Shown: positions 1 through 9,895 of the stretch, in pieces
Layout of the letters: each line of letters begins with the position of its first letter
Numbering within the stretch: position 1 is the first letter of the stretch
From: Teichococcus wenyumeiae
GTDB lineage: Bacteria > Pseudomonadota > Alphaproteobacteria > Acetobacterales > Acetobacteraceae
Direction: 5' to 3'
Length of the DNA stretch: 64,000 bases
Assembly (NCBI RefSeq): GCF_003696345.1
Contig: NZ_RFLX01000004.1
Location: forward strand, 124,001-188,000
Notes under the pieces: generated by a model
The model's input: the letters and a program-made list of their open reading frames with translations, nothing else
What the model was told of the DNA's origin: nothing
Database searches by the model: none
Translations under genes and position numbers: made by a program

Positions 1-1
1 T

Positions 2-832
2 GCCGCGCGTGGTTCCGATACGCCCTTCGACCCGCGCATCCACGCGCTGCGTGGCCAACCCGGCCAGATCCGAGCTGCCGCGGCCTTGCGGAACCTGCTG
101 GAAGGCAGCGCCATCCGCGAGAGCCACCGCACCGGCGACACGCGCGTGCAGGACCCCTATTGCCTGCGCTGCCAGCCGCAGGTCATGGGTGCCTGCATCG
201 ACCAGCTCGACCACGCGGCCCAGGTGCTGCAGCGGGAAGCGAATGCCGTGACCGACAACCCGCTGGTGACGGCGGAGGGCGAGGTGCTCTCGGGCGGCAA
301 TTTCCATGCGGAGCCTGTGGCCTTCGCGGCCGACAATATCGCCCTGGCCGTGGCCGAGATCGGCGCGCTGGCGGAGCGGCGGATCGCGCTTCTGACGGAC
401 CCGGCCTTGTCCGGCCTGCCGGCTTTCCTGGTGCGGGAGGGCGGGTTGAATTCCGGCTTCATGATCGCGCAGGTCACGGCGGCGGCCCTGGCCAGCGAGA
501 ACAAGTCCCTGGCGCATCCCCGGAGCGTGGACAGTCTGCCGACCAGCGCCAACCAGGAAGACCATGTCAGCATGGCCACCGGCGCCGCGCTGCGGCTGGT
601 GGAGATGGCGGACAATACCGCGGGCATCCTGGCGATCGAGTTGCTGGCGGCGGCGCAGGGAATTGGCTTCCACCGCCCCCTCACGTCCTCCCCGGTGCTG
701 GAGGCGGCACTGGCGCTGGTGCGGGAGCAGGCGGCGCCTTGGGACGAGGACCGCCTGATGGCGCCGGACATCGCCGCCGTGAAGCGGCTGGTGGAGCGCG
801 GCGCCTTCGCGCAACTGGCCGAGGGGATCTGA
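2..832 (+). CDS. hutH: Histidine ammonia-lyase, 3' part (5' end outside window)
   Basis: Catalyses histidine to trans-urocanate plus ammonia, the first step of histidine utilisation. About 276 residues of a usual ~510 are present, so the catalytic Ala-Ser-Gly (MIO) segment lies upstream of the window. Conserved C-terminal family motifs are visible: [29 protein letters not shown] and NQEDHVSM. The frame is open from base 2. The stop is 5 nt before the hutI start, so the two are almost certainly one operon. Family assignment is firm. Confidence 0.95.
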   Translation, partial: AARGSDTPFDPRIHALRGQPGQIRAAAALRNLLEGSAIRESHRTGDTRVQDPYCLRCQPQVMGACIDQLDHAAQVLQREANAVTDNPLVTAEGEVLSGGNFHAEPVAFAADNIALAVAEIGALAERRIALLTDPALSGLPAFLVREGGLNSGFMIAQVTAAALASENKSLAHPRSVDSLPTSANQEDHVSMATGAALRLVEMADNTAGILAIELLAAAQGIGFHRPLTSSPVLEAALALVREQAAPWDEDRLMAPDIAAVKRLVERGAFAQLAEGI

Positions 833-837
833 AGCCG

Positions 838-2031
838 ATGTTCGACCGGGTGTGGCTCAACGCGCATCTCGCCACCATGGATGGCCCATCGGCGGCTCCC
901 CTCGGCATCATCGAAGATGGCGCGGTGGCGTCCAGGAATGGGCGCATCGCCTGGGTCGGCCGGCGGGCGGACCTGCCCGGGCAAGCCACCGAGACGGTGG
1001 ATTGTGCCGGCGCCTGGATTTTGCCCGGGTTGATCGATTGCCACACCCATCTGGTCTTCGGGGGCAACCGCGCCGCCGAGTTCGAGCAGCGGCTGGCGGG
1101 CGCGACCTATGAACAGATCGCCCGTGCCGGCGGCGGGATCTTCTCCAGCGTGCGCGCCACACGGTCGGCCAGCAGCAAGGAGTTGTTCAACAGCGCCCTG
1201 CCCCGCCTGCAAGGGCTGATGGCGGAAGGCGTCACCACCGTTGAAATTAAATCCGGTTATGGATTGCAGCTGGAAAGCGAGCTGAAGATGCTGCGCGTCG
1301 CGCGCCGCCTGGGCGAGGCCGAGCGCGTGCAGGTCGTCACCACATTGCTGGCGGCCCATGCGGTGCCACCCGACTTTGCCGGCGGCGCCGCAGCTTACGC
1401 CCAGTATGTCGCGGAGGAGATCATCCCCGCTTCCGCCGGGCTGGCTGATGCGGTGGATGCCTTTTGCGAAACCATTGCCTTCTCGCCAGCGCAGACAGCG
1501 GTGGTGTTCGCGGCGGCGCGGGCCGCTGGCCTGCCGGTGAAGCTCCATGCGGACCAGTTGTCCGACCTGGGCGGCGCGGCGCTGGCGGCGGCACATGGCG
1601 CGCTTTCCGCCGACCATCTGGAGCATGCCAGTGCCGAGGGGCTGCGCGCCATGGCCCAGGCTGGCACCGTGGCGGTGCTGCTCCCCGGCGCAACCTACTT
1701 CCTGCGCGAAGCCCGGCACCCGGATATCGCCGCCATGCGGCAGGCGGGCGTGCGCATGGCATTGTCCACCGATATGAACCCGGGTTCATCGCCAGCGCGG
1801 TCTTTGTTGTTGATGCTGAACATGGGCTGCACTCTCTTCCGGCTGACGGTGGAAGAAGCACTGCTCGGCGTCACCTGCCACGCCGCGGCGGCCCTGGGGC
1901 TGGAAGACCGGGGTCTTTTGCGGGCGGGGCTGCGTTGCGATCTGGCGTTGTTCCAGGTCAACCGCCCTGCCGAGCTTTGCTATTGGCTGGGCCACAATCC
2001 TTGTTCAGGGCGTGTCGTCGGGGGCGAATAG
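838..2031 (+). CDS. hutI: Imidazolonepropionase
   Basis: Amidohydrolase that opens imidazolone-5-propionate to N-formimino-L-glutamate, the third step of histidine degradation. The product has 397 residues, normal for the family. Metal-site motifs are in place: HTH in [11 protein letters not shown], the later His of [10 protein letters not shown] and DHLEHA, and Asp in [10 protein letters not shown]. The start at 838 is chosen because the ATG follows a GAGGGG stretch at the end of hutH and begins the conserved N-terminal strand. The longer upstream open frame overlaps hutH and is not coding. Confidence 0.95.
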   Translation: MFDRVWLNAHLATMDGPSAAPLGIIEDGAVASRNGRIAWVGRRADLPGQATETVDCAGAWILPGLIDCHTHLVFGGNRAAEFEQRLAGATYEQIARAGGGIFSSVRATRSASSKELFNSALPRLQGLMAEGVTTVEIKSGYGLQLESELKMLRVARRLGEAERVQVVTTLLAAHAVPPDFAGGAAAYAQYVAEEIIPASAGLADAVDAFCETIAFSPAQTAVVFAAARAAGLPVKLHADQLSDLGGAALAAAHGALSADHLEHASAEGLRAMAQAGTVAVLLPGATYFLREARHPDIAAMRQAGVRMALSTDMNPGSSPARSLLLMLNMGCTLFRLTVEEALLGVTCHAAAALGLEDRGLLRAGLRCDLALFQVNRPAELCYWLGHNPCSGRVVGGE

Positions 2032-2042
2032 CACCGCAGTGT

Positions 2043-2062
2043 GCGGGGGCCTGGGGCCCCGC
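2043..2062 (+). terminator. GC-rich hairpin after hutI
   Basis: GCGGGG (2043-2048) pairs with CCCCGC (2057-2062). An alternative register pairs GGGGCC with GGCCCC around a 3-nt loop. It begins 12 nt after the hutI stop. There is no T tract, so intrinsic termination is uncertain. Confidence 0.4.
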
Positions 2063-2123
2063 AATTCATAGGCACACAAACAATCACGGCTTCGTAAGGC
2101 TTCAGAGTTTCATTCACTTCACC

Positions 2124-2178
2124 ATAAGATATCTTATACAAGACTTGGCTTTGTCTTTAACCTAAATACGGTTAATAT
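2124..2178 (+). promoter_or_regulatory. Candidate promoter and palindromic operator for the pdh operon
   Basis: An AT-rich island (about 2060-2210) stands out from its GC-rich surroundings. It holds a perfect 14-bp palindrome, ATAAGATATCTTAT (2124-2137). Further on are a possible -35 TTGTCT (2151-2156) and -10 TAATAT (2173-2178) with a 16-nt spacer. Transcription from here would give a leader of about 120 nt before pdhA, with a possible stem AGCATCA/TGATGCT at 2193-2199 and 2217-2223. The elements are visible; their function is inferred. Confidence 0.5.
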
Positions 2179-2306
2179 CGCTATTGCAGCGCAGCATCAA
2201 TGACTTAGCGAATGCCTGATGCTTGCAGTCAAGCCAGCGGCCACGTATCTGCGTGCAGCGGCGCCGCCAATATCGCGCGGCGCGGCCAATTTGCAGGAGC
2301 AGCCGT

Positions 2307-3341
2307 ATGGTTCAGGGCGCTGAAGCGGCAACCACCAAGCGTCGCGGCAAGGCGGCGCCTTCCCCGGGCACGAATGGCCTTTCAAAGGAGCAGTTGCTCC
2401 AGGCCTATCGCGACATGCTCCTGATCCGACGGTTCGAGGAAAAAGCAGGCCAGCTGTATGGCATGGGCCTGATCGGCGGCTTCTGCCATCTCTACATCGG
2501 CCAGGAAGCCGTGGTCGTGGGCATGCAGATGTGCCTTCAGCCGGGCGATCAGGTCATCACCTCCTACCGTGACCATGGCCATATGCTGGCTACCGGCATG
2601 GAATCCCGCGGTGTCATGGCGGAGCTGACCGGGCGTTCCGGCGGCTATTCCAAGGGCAAGGGCGGCTCCATGCACATGTTCAGCCGCGAGAAGGGTTTCT
2701 ACGGCGGCCATGGCATCGTGGGCGCGCAGGTGTCACTGGGCACCGGCCTGGCCTTTGCCGACATGTACCGCAACGACGGCACGGTCTGCCTGACCTACTA
2801 CGGTGACGGCGCCGCCAACCAGGGCCAGGTCTTCGAGAGCTACAACCTCGCCGCCCTGATGAAGCTGCCGGTCGTCTACATCATCGAGAACAACAAGTAC
2901 GGCATGGGCACCAGTGCCGAGCGCGCCTCCGCCTCCAAGGACCGCTCCAAGGATGGTGCGCCCTGGGGCATCCCGGGTGAGCAGGTGGACGGCATGGACG
3001 TGCAGGCGGTCCGTGAGGCCGGGCAGCGGGCGGTGGAACACTGCCGCGCCGGCAACGGCCCCTACATCCTTGAGATGAAGACCTACCGCTACCGCGGCCA
3101 CTCCATGTCCGACCCCGCGAAGTACCGCACGCGCGAGGAAGTGCAGAAGATGCGCGAGCTGCACGACCCTATCGAGAGCGTGCGCAAGATCCTGCTCGAC
3201 GGCGGCCTGGACGAGGCCGAGATCAAGAAGGTCGACGACGAGATCAAGGCCATCGTGGCCGATGCTGCCGAGTTCGCCCAGACCTCGCCCGAGCCGGATG
3301 AGAGCGAACTCTGGACCGACGTTCTGCTGGAGGCCCGCTGA
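2307..3341 (+). CDS. pdhA: Pyruvate dehydrogenase E1 component, alpha subunit
   Basis: Thiamine-diphosphate-binding half of the E1 heterotetramer that decarboxylates pyruvate and passes the acetyl group to lipoyl-E2. The product has 344 residues. The ThDP motif begins at [10 protein letters not shown] and ends at [22 protein letters not shown] is also typical of E1 alpha. The start at 2307 has GGAG about 8 nt upstream; an in-frame start at 2223 would add a non-conserved Arg-rich tail. The gene is separated from pdhB by a single base, so E1 alpha and beta are translated together. Confidence 0.96.
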   Translation: MVQGAEAATTKRRGKAAPSPGTNGLSKEQLLQAYRDMLLIRRFEEKAGQLYGMGLIGGFCHLYIGQEAVVVGMQMCLQPGDQVITSYRDHGHMLATGMESRGVMAELTGRSGGYSKGKGGSMHMFSREKGFYGGHGIVGAQVSLGTGLAFADMYRNDGTVCLTYYGDGAANQGQVFESYNLAALMKLPVVYIIENNKYGMGTSAERASASKDRSKDGAPWGIPGEQVDGMDVQAVREAGQRAVEHCRAGNGPYILEMKTYRYRGHSMSDPAKYRTREEVQKMRELHDPIESVRKILLDGGLDEAEIKKVDDEIKAIVADAAEFAQTSPEPDESELWTDVLLEAR

Positions 3342-3342
3342 G

Positions 3343-4758
3343 ATGGGTGCGACGATCCTGATGCCCGCCCTCTCCCCGACCATGACGGAGGGGAAGCTGG
3401 CCCGGTGGCTGAAGAAGGAAGGCGACACCGTCGCCGCCGGTGACGTGATCGCCGAGATCGAGACCGACAAGGCGACCATGGAAGTGGAAGCCGTCGACGA
3501 GGGTCAGATCACCAAGCTGCTGGTCGCCGAAGGCACCGAGGGCGTGCAGGTGAACTCCGCCATCGCCGAGCTGGATGGCGGCGACAGCCAGAATGCCGGC
3601 CAGGGGCCGGAGCAGCCGGTTTCCAATGCCACCCGCGCTGGTGGTGAAACCGGCCAGGTGGCCAAGGACGCCGAGGACTCCGGCGCCGTCGCCGCGCGCG
3701 GCACCGCGCGCAACGAGGGCGCCGCGGCCGAGACCAAGGCTGCCACGCCGGAACCCGAGCGCGAGTGGGGCGAGACCAAGAGCATCACGGTGCGCGAGGC
3801 GCTGCGCGATGCCATGGCCGCCGAGATGCGCCGCGACGAGAACGTCTTCCTGCTGGGCGAGGAAGTCGCGCAGTACCAGGGCGCCTACAAGATCTCCCAG
3901 GGCCTGCTGGACGAATTCGGCCCGAGGCGCGTGGTGGATACCCCCATCACCGAGCACGGCTTCACCGGCATGGCGGTGGGCGCGGCGATGTCTGGCCTGC
4001 GCCCCATCGTCGAGTTCATGACCTTCAACTTCTCCATGCAGGCCATCGACCAGATCATCAACAGCGCCGCCAAGACGCTGTACATGTCCGGCGGCCAGCT
4101 CGGTTGCCCCATCGTGTTCCGCGGGCCGAACGGCGCGGCGGCGCGCGTGGCGGCGCAGCATTCCCAGTGCTACGCCTCCTGGTACGCGCATGTGCCGGGC
4201 CTGAAGGTGGTGGCGCCGTGGTCCGCGGCCGATGCCAAGGGCCTGCTGCGCGCCGCGATCCGCGACCCCAACCCGGTGGTTTTCCTGGAGAACGAGATCC
4301 TCTACGGGCAGAGCTTCGAATGCCCGGTGGACGAGGACTTCATCCTGCCCATCGGCAAGGCCAAGATCGAGCGGAAGGGCAAGGACGTCACCATCGTCGC
4401 CTTCTCCATCGAGGTCGGTCTGGCGCTGAAGGCGGCCGAGAAGCTGGCCGAGGAAGGCATCGACGCCGAGGTCATCAATCTCCGCACCATCCGGCCGCTG
4501 GACATCGACACCATCGTGGAGTCGGTGAAGAAGACCAACCGGCTGGTCACGGTCGAGGAAGGCTGGGCCTTCTCCGGCATCGGCGGCGAGGTGGCCATGC
4601 AGGTCATCGAGAACGCCTTCGATTACCTCGACGCGCCCCCGGCGCGCGTGGCGGGCCTGGACGTGCCGATGCCTTACGCGGCTAACCTTGAGAAGCTTGC
4701 GCTGCCGACCGTGGAACACGTGGTCAACGCGGCCAAGAGCGTCACCTACAAGAAGTAA
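3343..4758 (+). CDS. pdhB: Pyruvate dehydrogenase E1 beta subunit with N-terminal lipoyl domain
   Basis: Residues 1-80 form a complete lipoyl domain with the modifiable Lys43 in [11 protein letters not shown]. An Ala/Glu-rich linker (about 80-140) follows, then the transketolase-like E1 beta body. The product has 471 residues against about 330 for E1 beta without the extra domain. Lipoyl-E1 beta fusions are known in alphaproteobacteria. The lipoyl domain closely matches that of the next gene, pdhC. The start one base after the pdhA stop gives the whole domain. Confidence 0.95.
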   Translation: MGATILMPALSPTMTEGKLARWLKKEGDTVAAGDVIAEIETDKATMEVEAVDEGQITKLLVAEGTEGVQVNSAIAELDGGDSQNAGQGPEQPVSNATRAGGETGQVAKDAEDSGAVAARGTARNEGAAAETKAATPEPEREWGETKSITVREALRDAMAAEMRRDENVFLLGEEVAQYQGAYKISQGLLDEFGPRRVVDTPITEHGFTGMAVGAAMSGLRPIVEFMTFNFSMQAIDQIINSAAKTLYMSGGQLGCPIVFRGPNGAAARVAAQHSQCYASWYAHVPGLKVVAPWSAADAKGLLRAAIRDPNPVVFLENEILYGQSFECPVDEDFILPIGKAKIERKGKDVTIVAFSIEVGLALKAAEKLAEEGIDAEVINLRTIRPLDIDTIVESVKKTNRLVTVEEGWAFSGIGGEVAMQVIENAFDYLDAPPARVAGLDVPMPYAANLEKLALPTVEHVVNAAKSVTYKK

Positions 4759-4772
4759 GAGGAAGCGGGACG

Positions 4773-6083
4773 ATGGCCACCAACATCCTGATGCCCGCCC
4801 TCTCCCCCACCATGACGGAGGGGACGCTGGCGCGCTGGCTGAAGAAAGAAGGCGAGGCGGTCAAGGCCGGCGACGTGATCGCCGAGATCGAGACCGACAA
4901 GGCCACGATGGAATTCGAGGCGGTGGACGAAGGTGTCCTCGGCAAGATCCTGGTGCAGGACGGCACGGAAGGCGTGAAGGTCAACGACCCGATCGGCATC
5001 CTGGTCGAGGAAGGCGAGGCTGTTCCTTCCGGCGACGCCCCCAAGGCGGCGCCGAAGCAGGCAGCGACGCCGGAGAGCAAGCCCGCCGCCCCGGAACAGC
5101 CCAAGGCCGCGCCGGCGCAGGAGAGCAAGCCGGCCCCGGCCGCGCAGGCTTCCGGCGACCGCGTCTTCGCCTCGCCGCTCGCGAAGCGGATGGCGCAGCA
5201 GGCCGGTATCGACCTCTCGGGCATCAAGGGCTCCGGCCCCAATGGCCGCATCGTGAAGGCGGATGTGGAGGGCGCTTCCTCCGCGCCCAAGCCGGCGGCG
5301 CAGCCGCAGGCGGCGGCACCTTCCACCCAGCCGCAGGCCGCCGCTCCGGCCCCCGCGCCGAAGGCCCCTGCCCCCACGATCACGGCGCCGCATACCGCCG
5401 TGCCGAACAGCAGCATGCGCAAGGTGATCGCGCGGCGGCTGAGCGAGAGCAAATCCACCGTCCCGCATTTCTACGTCACGATGGATATCGAGATCGACGC
5501 GCTGCTGAAGCTGCGCGCCGACCTCAATGCCCGCGCGCCGAAGGAAGGCCCGGGCGCCTTCAAGCTCTCGGTCAACGACCTCGTCATCAAGGCGGCGGCG
5601 CGGGTGCTGCGGCAGTACCCGAACGTCAATGCCTCCTGGACCGATGACGCGATCATCCAGTACCACGACGTGGACATCTCGGTGGCCGTGTCCATCCCGG
5701 ATGGGCTGATCACGCCGATCATCCGCAAGGCCGACCAGAAGGGCCTGGCCGCCATCTCCAGCGAGATGAAGGACCTGGCTTCCCGCGCCAAAGCCGGCAA
5801 GCTGAAGCCCGAGGAGTTCCAGGGCGGCGGCTTCTCCATCTCGAACATGGGCATGTTCGGGGTGAAGGACTTCTCGGCCATCATCAACCCGCCGCAGGCC
5901 GGCATCCTGGCGGTTTCCGCCGGGGAGCAGCGCCCGATGGTGAAGAACGGTGCCCTGGCCATCGCGACCGTGATGACCTGCACCCTCTCCGTCGACCACC
6001 GCGTGGTCGATGGCGCGCTGGCCGCCGAGTTCATCGCCGCCTTCAAGAAGGTGGTCGAGGACCCGCTGAGCCTGATGCTGTGA
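4773..6083 (+). CDS. pdhC: Dihydrolipoamide acetyltransferase (PDH E2)
   Basis: Core of the pyruvate dehydrogenase complex; transfers acetyl from lipoamide to CoA. Order of parts in 436 residues: one lipoyl domain (1-80, lipoyl Lys43), an Ala/Pro linker, a peripheral-subunit-binding domain near 130-165 ([10 protein letters not shown]...[10 protein letters not shown]), a second Ala/Pro linker and the catalytic domain ending in SVDHRVVDG, with the catalytic His and Asp. A purine-rich GAGGAAG precedes the ATG. It lies 14 nt after pdhB, and its stop overlaps the following GNAT start. Confidence 0.96.
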   Translation: MATNILMPALSPTMTEGTLARWLKKEGEAVKAGDVIAEIETDKATMEFEAVDEGVLGKILVQDGTEGVKVNDPIGILVEEGEAVPSGDAPKAAPKQAATPESKPAAPEQPKAAPAQESKPAPAAQASGDRVFASPLAKRMAQQAGIDLSGIKGSGPNGRIVKADVEGASSAPKPAAQPQAAAPSTQPQAAAPAPAPKAPAPTITAPHTAVPNSSMRKVIARRLSESKSTVPHFYVTMDIEIDALLKLRADLNARAPKEGPGAFKLSVNDLVIKAAARVLRQYPNVNASWTDDAIIQYHDVDISVAVSIPDGLITPIIRKADQKGLAAISSEMKDLASRAKAGKLKPEEFQGGGFSISNMGMFGVKDFSAIINPPQAGILAVSAGEQRPMVKNGALAIATVMTCTLSVDHRVVDGALAAEFIAAFKKVVEDPLSLML

Positions 6084-6568
6084 CGGGGCATCCCAGCTTC
6101 TCCATCCGCGAGGCCAGGCCGCGCGATGCCGAGACGGTCCATCGCCTCGTGCTCGCCCTGGCGGAGTATGAGAAGCTGGGGCACGAGGCCCAGGCCACGG
6201 AGCAGGATTTCTACGGCGCCCTGGCCACCAAGCGGGTGCAGGGCCTGATCGCGGAAGTCGACGGTGAACCCGTCGGCTTCTGCCTCTATTACGAGACCTT
6301 CAGCACCTTCACCGGCCGCGCCGGCTACTGGATCGAGGACGTATTCGTCGAGCCGGAGCACCGCCGCCTCGGCATCGGCCGCGCCTTCTTCCAACATGTC
6401 GCGAAGCGGGCCGTGGCCGAGGGCCATTCCCGGGTGGAGTGGAGCGTGCTCGACTGGAACGAGCCGGCCATCGCCTTCTATCGGCGGATCGGCGCGGTCG
6501 GGCTGAACGAGTGGACCGATCAACGCCTTGATGGCGAGGCGCTGCACGCGCTGGCCGCCCAGGGCTGA
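6080..6568 (+). CDS. GNAT-family N-acetyltransferase
   Basis: 162-residue acetyl-CoA-dependent acyltransferase. Motif A is seen in [15 protein letters not shown], followed by the C-terminal [15 protein letters not shown] typical of the diamine/small-molecule GNAT branch. It starts with GTG inside the pdhC stop (GTGA overlap), so it is translationally coupled to E2, and lpdA begins 16 nt after its stop. The substrate cannot be told from sequence. It is not a subunit of the complex in known organisms. Confidence 0.88.
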   Translation: MTGHPSFSIREARPRDAETVHRLVLALAEYEKLGHEAQATEQDFYGALATKRVQGLIAEVDGEPVGFCLYYETFSTFTGRAGYWIEDVFVEPEHRRLGIGRAFFQHVAKRAVAEGHSRVEWSVLDWNEPAIAFYRRIGAVGLNEWTDQRLDGEALHALAAQG

Positions 6569-6584
6569 CGAGGACAAGCAGAAC

Positions 6585-7979
6585 ATGGCCGAGCAGTTCG
6601 ACCTGGTTGTGGTGGGCGGTGGCCCCGGTGGCTATGTCGCCGCCATTCGCGCCGCGCAGCTGAAGATGAAGGTGGCGCTGGTGGAGCGCGAGCACCTGGG
6701 CGGCATCTGCCTCAACTGGGGCTGCATCCCGACCAAGGCGCTGCTGCGGGCCAGCGAGATCAACCACCTGCTGCACAGCCTGGACCAGTATGGCTTCGCA
6801 GCGGACAATATCCGCTACGACTTCGCCAAGGTGGTGAAGCGCTCCCGCCAGGTGGCGGGCCAGCTTTCCGCCGGCGTGAAGGGCCTGCTGAAGAAGAACA
6901 AGGTCACGGTCTTCGATGGCCATGGCAAGCTGGCCGGCAAGGGCAAGCTCTCCGTCACCAAGGATGGCAAGCCGGTCGCGGAGATCGAGGCCAAGCACAT
7001 CATCCTGGCCACCGGTGCCCGCGCCCGCGTCATTCCGGGCATCGAGCCGGACGGCAAGCTGATCTGGTCTTACCGTGAGGCCCTGGCGCCCGACATCATG
7101 CCGAAGAAGCTGGTGGTGATCGGCTCCGGCGCCATCGGTGCCGAATTCGCTTCCTTCTTCCTGAACATGGGCGCCGAGGTCACGCTGATCGAGGCGATGG
7201 ACCGCATCCTGCCGGTCGAGGACGCGGAGGTTTCGGCCTTCGTGAAGAAGTCCTTCGAAAAGCAGAAGATGAAGATCCTGACCGGCGCCAAGGTGCAGGG
7301 CGTCCGCAAGAACGGCGACAGCATCACCACCATTGTCGAGGTGGATGGCAAGGTGCAGGAGATCATCGCGGACCGGCTGATCTCGGCCGTTGGCATTGTC
7401 GGCAATGTCGAGAATATCGGCCTTGAAGCCACCAAGGTGAAGGTCGAGCGGACTCATGTCATCACCGATGAATATGGCCGCACGGGCGAGGATGGCGTTT
7501 ATGCCATCGGCGACCTGACCGGCGCCCCCTGGCTGGCGCACAAGGCCAGCCATGAGGGCATCATCGTGGTAGAGGCCATCGCCGGCCAGCATCCGCACCC
7601 GATGGAAGTCGGCAATATCCCGGGCTGTACCTATTGCCGCCCGCAGGTCGCCTCGGTGGGCATGACCGAGGCCCGGGCCAAGGAAGCCGGCCATGACGTG
7701 AAGGTCGGCCGCTTCCCCTTCATCGGCAATGGCAAGGCCATCGCGCTCGGGGAGCCGGAAGGCTTCGTGAAGACGGTCTTCGACGCCAAGACCGGCGCGC
7801 TGCTGGGCGCCCATATGGTGGGCCCGGAAGTCACCGAGATGATCCAGGGCTACACCATTGCCCGGACGCTGGAGACGACGGAAGCGGAACTGATGCATAC
7901 CGTCTTCCCCCACCCTACCGTCTCGGAAGCTATGCATGAGTCGGTGCTTGATGCCTTCGGTCGGGTGATCCACATCTAA
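6585..7979 (+). CDS. lpdA: Dihydrolipoamide dehydrogenase (E3)
   Basis: FAD flavoprotein that reoxidises dihydrolipoamide using NAD+. The product has 464 residues. An N-terminal FAD site ([11 protein letters not shown]), the redox disulfide Cys42/Cys47 in [13 protein letters not shown], a second Rossmann motif ([14 protein letters not shown]) and the C-terminal catalytic [12 protein letters not shown] are present. The start at 6585 follows GAGGA. It is the last gene of the pdh cluster; a hairpin follows. Confidence 0.96.
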   Translation: MAEQFDLVVVGGGPGGYVAAIRAAQLKMKVALVEREHLGGICLNWGCIPTKALLRASEINHLLHSLDQYGFAADNIRYDFAKVVKRSRQVAGQLSAGVKGLLKKNKVTVFDGHGKLAGKGKLSVTKDGKPVAEIEAKHIILATGARARVIPGIEPDGKLIWSYREALAPDIMPKKLVVIGSGAIGAEFASFFLNMGAEVTLIEAMDRILPVEDAEVSAFVKKSFEKQKMKILTGAKVQGVRKNGDSITTIVEVDGKVQEIIADRLISAVGIVGNVENIGLEATKVKVERTHVITDEYGRTGEDGVYAIGDLTGAPWLAHKASHEGIIVVEAIAGQHPHPMEVGNIPGCTYCRPQVASVGMTEARAKEAGHDVKVGRFPFIGNGKAIALGEPEGFVKTVFDAKTGALLGAHMVGPEVTEMIQGYTIARTLETTEAELMHTVFPHPTVSEAMHESVLDAFGRVIHI

Positions 7980-7989
7980 GGACGAATGG

Positions 7990-8018
7990 GGATGCGCCTC
8001 GCCTTTCGGGGCGCATCC
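7990..8018 (+). terminator. Terminator hairpin after lpdA
   Basis: GGATGCGCC (7990-7998) pairs perfectly with GGCGCATCC (8010-8018) around an 11-nt loop and is followed by GCTTTATAG. It sits 10 nt past the lpdA stop and separates the pdh cluster from lipA. Confidence 0.7.
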
Positions 8019-8077
8019 GCTTTATAGACAGGCAGCCGGGCCCCTCTACCCACCCGGCAGAGGACCAGGACTCCCGC

Positions 8078-9091
8078 ATGGCCACCCGCATCCTGATCGA
8101 CCACCGGGCCGGTGGCGCCGTGTCCAACGCCGATGGCGCCCCCAAGCCCCTGCGGCACCCGGAAAAGGCGCATCGGCCGGACAACCCGATCAAGCGCAAG
8201 CCGGACTGGATTCGCGTCAAGGCGCCGACGCACCCGATCTACCATGAGACGCGCAACCTGATGCGCGACAACAATCTGGTGACGGTGTGCGAGGAAGCGG
8301 CCTGCCCGAATATCGGCGAGTGCTGGTCCCAGCGTCACGCCACCATGATGATCATGGGCGAGATCTGCACCCGCGCCTGCTCCTTCTGCAACATCACCAC
8401 GGGCATGCCCAAGGCGCTGGATGCCGATGAGCCGCGCCGCGTGGCCGATGCGGTGGCGCAGCTTGGCCTGCGGCACGTGGTCATCACCAGCGTGGACCGG
8501 GATGACCTGAAGGATGGCGGCGCCGCGCATTTCACGGCGGTGATCCGTGCCATCCGCCTTGCCGCGCCTGAGACCACCATCGAGATCCTGACTCCAGACT
8601 TCCTGCGCAAGGACGGCGCCCTGGAGGTAGTGGTGGAAGCGCGCCCGGATGTCTTCAATCACAATCTGGAGACGGTGCCGAAGCTCTACCCGACCATCCG
8701 CCCGGGCGCGCGTTACTTCCACTCGCTGCGCCTGCTGGACCGGGTGAAGGAGCTGGACCCGTCCATCTTCACCAAGTCCGGCGTGATGGTCGGCCTGGGA
8801 GAGGAGAAGATCGAGGTGCTGCAAGTGATGGATGATATGCGCAGTGCCGACATCGACTTCCTGACGATCGGCCAGTACCTGCAGCCGACCGTGAAGCACG
8901 CCGCCGTGGACCGCTTCGTCGAGCCCTCCGAATTCGAGGATTACGCGCGGCTGGCGCGCGGCAAGGGCTTCCTGCTGGTCTCCGCCACGCCCCTTACCCG
9001 CTCCTCCTATCACGCGGACCGGGATTTTGCGGCGCTGCGCGACGCGCGGAATGCCAAGCTGCAGGCTGCAACCCGGATCAGCGCGGCCTGA
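8078..9091 (+). CDS. lipA: Lipoyl synthase
   Basis: Radical-SAM enzyme that inserts two sulfurs into protein-bound octanoyl groups. The product has 337 residues. Auxiliary cluster cysteines Cys71, Cys76 and Cys82 ([12 protein letters not shown]) precede the radical-SAM triad Cys97, Cys101 and Cys104 (CTRACSFC). The C-terminal RSSY that supplies the serine ligand is present. AGGACCAGGA precedes the ATG. Its products are the lipoyl domains of pdhB and pdhC just upstream, so co-location makes biochemical sense. Confidence 0.97.
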   Translation: MATRILIDHRAGGAVSNADGAPKPLRHPEKAHRPDNPIKRKPDWIRVKAPTHPIYHETRNLMRDNNLVTVCEEAACPNIGECWSQRHATMMIMGEICTRACSFCNITTGMPKALDADEPRRVADAVAQLGLRHVVITSVDRDDLKDGGAAHFTAVIRAIRLAAPETTIEILTPDFLRKDGALEVVVEARPDVFNHNLETVPKLYPTIRPGARYFHSLRLLDRVKELDPSIFTKSGVMVGLGEEKIEVLQVMDDMRSADIDFLTIGQYLQPTVKHAAVDRFVEPSEFEDYARLARGKGFLLVSATPLTRSSYHADRDFAALRDARNAKLQAATRISAA

Positions 9092-9570
9092 TGCCGACGC
9101 ATGCCGAGAAGCGCATCCTGCGCTATACGCCGGAGCAGTTGTTCGACCTGGTGGCGGATGTGCGCCGCTACCCGGAGTTCCTGCCCTGGTGCGTGGGTGC
9201 CCGTGTCATCAGCCAGAACGAAACCGAACTGGTGGCGGACCTGACCATCGGCTTCAAGCTGTTCCGGGAGACCTTCCGCTCCCGCGTGCAGCTCGACCGG
9301 CCGCACGAAGTGCGGGTGAGATACGAGAACGGTCCCTTCCGCTACCTGAACAACACCTGGAAGTTCCACCCCGTGCAGGGTGGCACCGAGGTGGATTTCT
9401 TTGTTGATTTCGAGTTCCGCAGCGCCCTGCTGCAGGCCGTCATCGGCGTGGTGTTCAACGAGGCCGTGCGCCTGATGGTGCGCAGCTTCGAGCGGCGGGC
9501 CATGGCCCTCTACGGCCGCGGGCCTGCCGCACAGGCCACGACAGCGCCGAAGCCTTCCACCGGAGCCTGA
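9091..9570 (+). CDS. Coq10/RatA-family START-like (SRPBCC) protein
   Basis: 159 residues of the polyketide-cyclase/START fold, beginning with EKRILRYTPEQLFDLVADV and VRRYPEFLPWC, which are hallmarks of the Coq10/RatA group. Alphaproteobacterial members are usually taken as ubiquinone-binding chaperones of respiration; the E. coli relative RatA was reported to act on ribosomal subunits. The ATG shares one base with the lipA stop, and a lipA neighbour is common in related genomes. The exact role is not decided by sequence. Confidence 0.88.
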   Translation: MPTHAEKRILRYTPEQLFDLVADVRRYPEFLPWCVGARVISQNETELVADLTIGFKLFRETFRSRVQLDRPHEVRVRYENGPFRYLNNTWKFHPVQGGTEVDFFVDFEFRSALLQAVIGVVFNEAVRLMVRSFERRAMALYGRGPAAQATTAPKPSTGA

Positions 9571-9611
9571 ACCTTGCCGGCATGCCGGGAAGGGGCAAGG
9601 ATGGCGGTGCC

Positions 9612-9839
9612 ATGCTGAAGTACCTCTTCCTCTGCGGCCTCTTCGCCTTTGGCCTCTACTGGGTGGCACCGAACTTGCGCGTGCTGCGCGAGAAGGTCTC
9701 CTGGTTAAGCTGGTTGCCGGCCTATGATGCTGCTTTCTGGGGCTATTTCGGCGCGGCGCTCATGATCGGGACCGTCGTGACGGGCCTCATCTTCCTCGTG
9801 AAAACCGCGCTCCATATGTGGCGCGACATGTCCGACTGA
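9612..9839 (+). CDS. Small membrane protein, function unknown
   Basis: 75 residues with two likely membrane helices (about 3-18 and 38-60, the second starting near FFGAALMIGTVV in general character) and a short charged C-terminus. An in-frame ATG at 9582 would add 10 residues, but 9612 is preceded by AAGG and begins directly with the hydrophobic segment. It follows the Coq10-like gene by 41 nt, so probably the same transcript. I do not recognise the family. Confidence 0.65.
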   Translation: MLKYLFLCGLFAFGLYWVAPNLRVLREKVSWLSWLPAYDAAFWGYFGAALMIGTVVTGLIFLVKTALHMWRDMSD

Positions 9840-9847
9840 TCCGCCCC

Positions 9848-9866
9848 GGGCCGGCCGGGCCGGCCC
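9848..9866 (+). terminator. GC hairpin after the small membrane gene
   Basis: GGGCCGGC (9848-9855) pairs with GCCGGCCC (9859-9866) around a CGG loop, 8 nt after the preceding stop, followed by TTGCC. It is very stable but has only two T's, so it may be an incomplete terminator. Confidence 0.45.
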
Positions 9867-9895
9867 TTGCCGCACCGCGCGAAGGTTATCCATCC

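Noticed and set aside
157-1719. Long open frame on the minus strand opposite hutH/hutI
   Set aside because: High-GC codon bias opens antisense frames; no family motifs, no ribosome site, and both sense genes are certain. The same holds for long antisense frames over pdhB (3244-4719), lpdA (6309-7973) and lipA (7976-9013).
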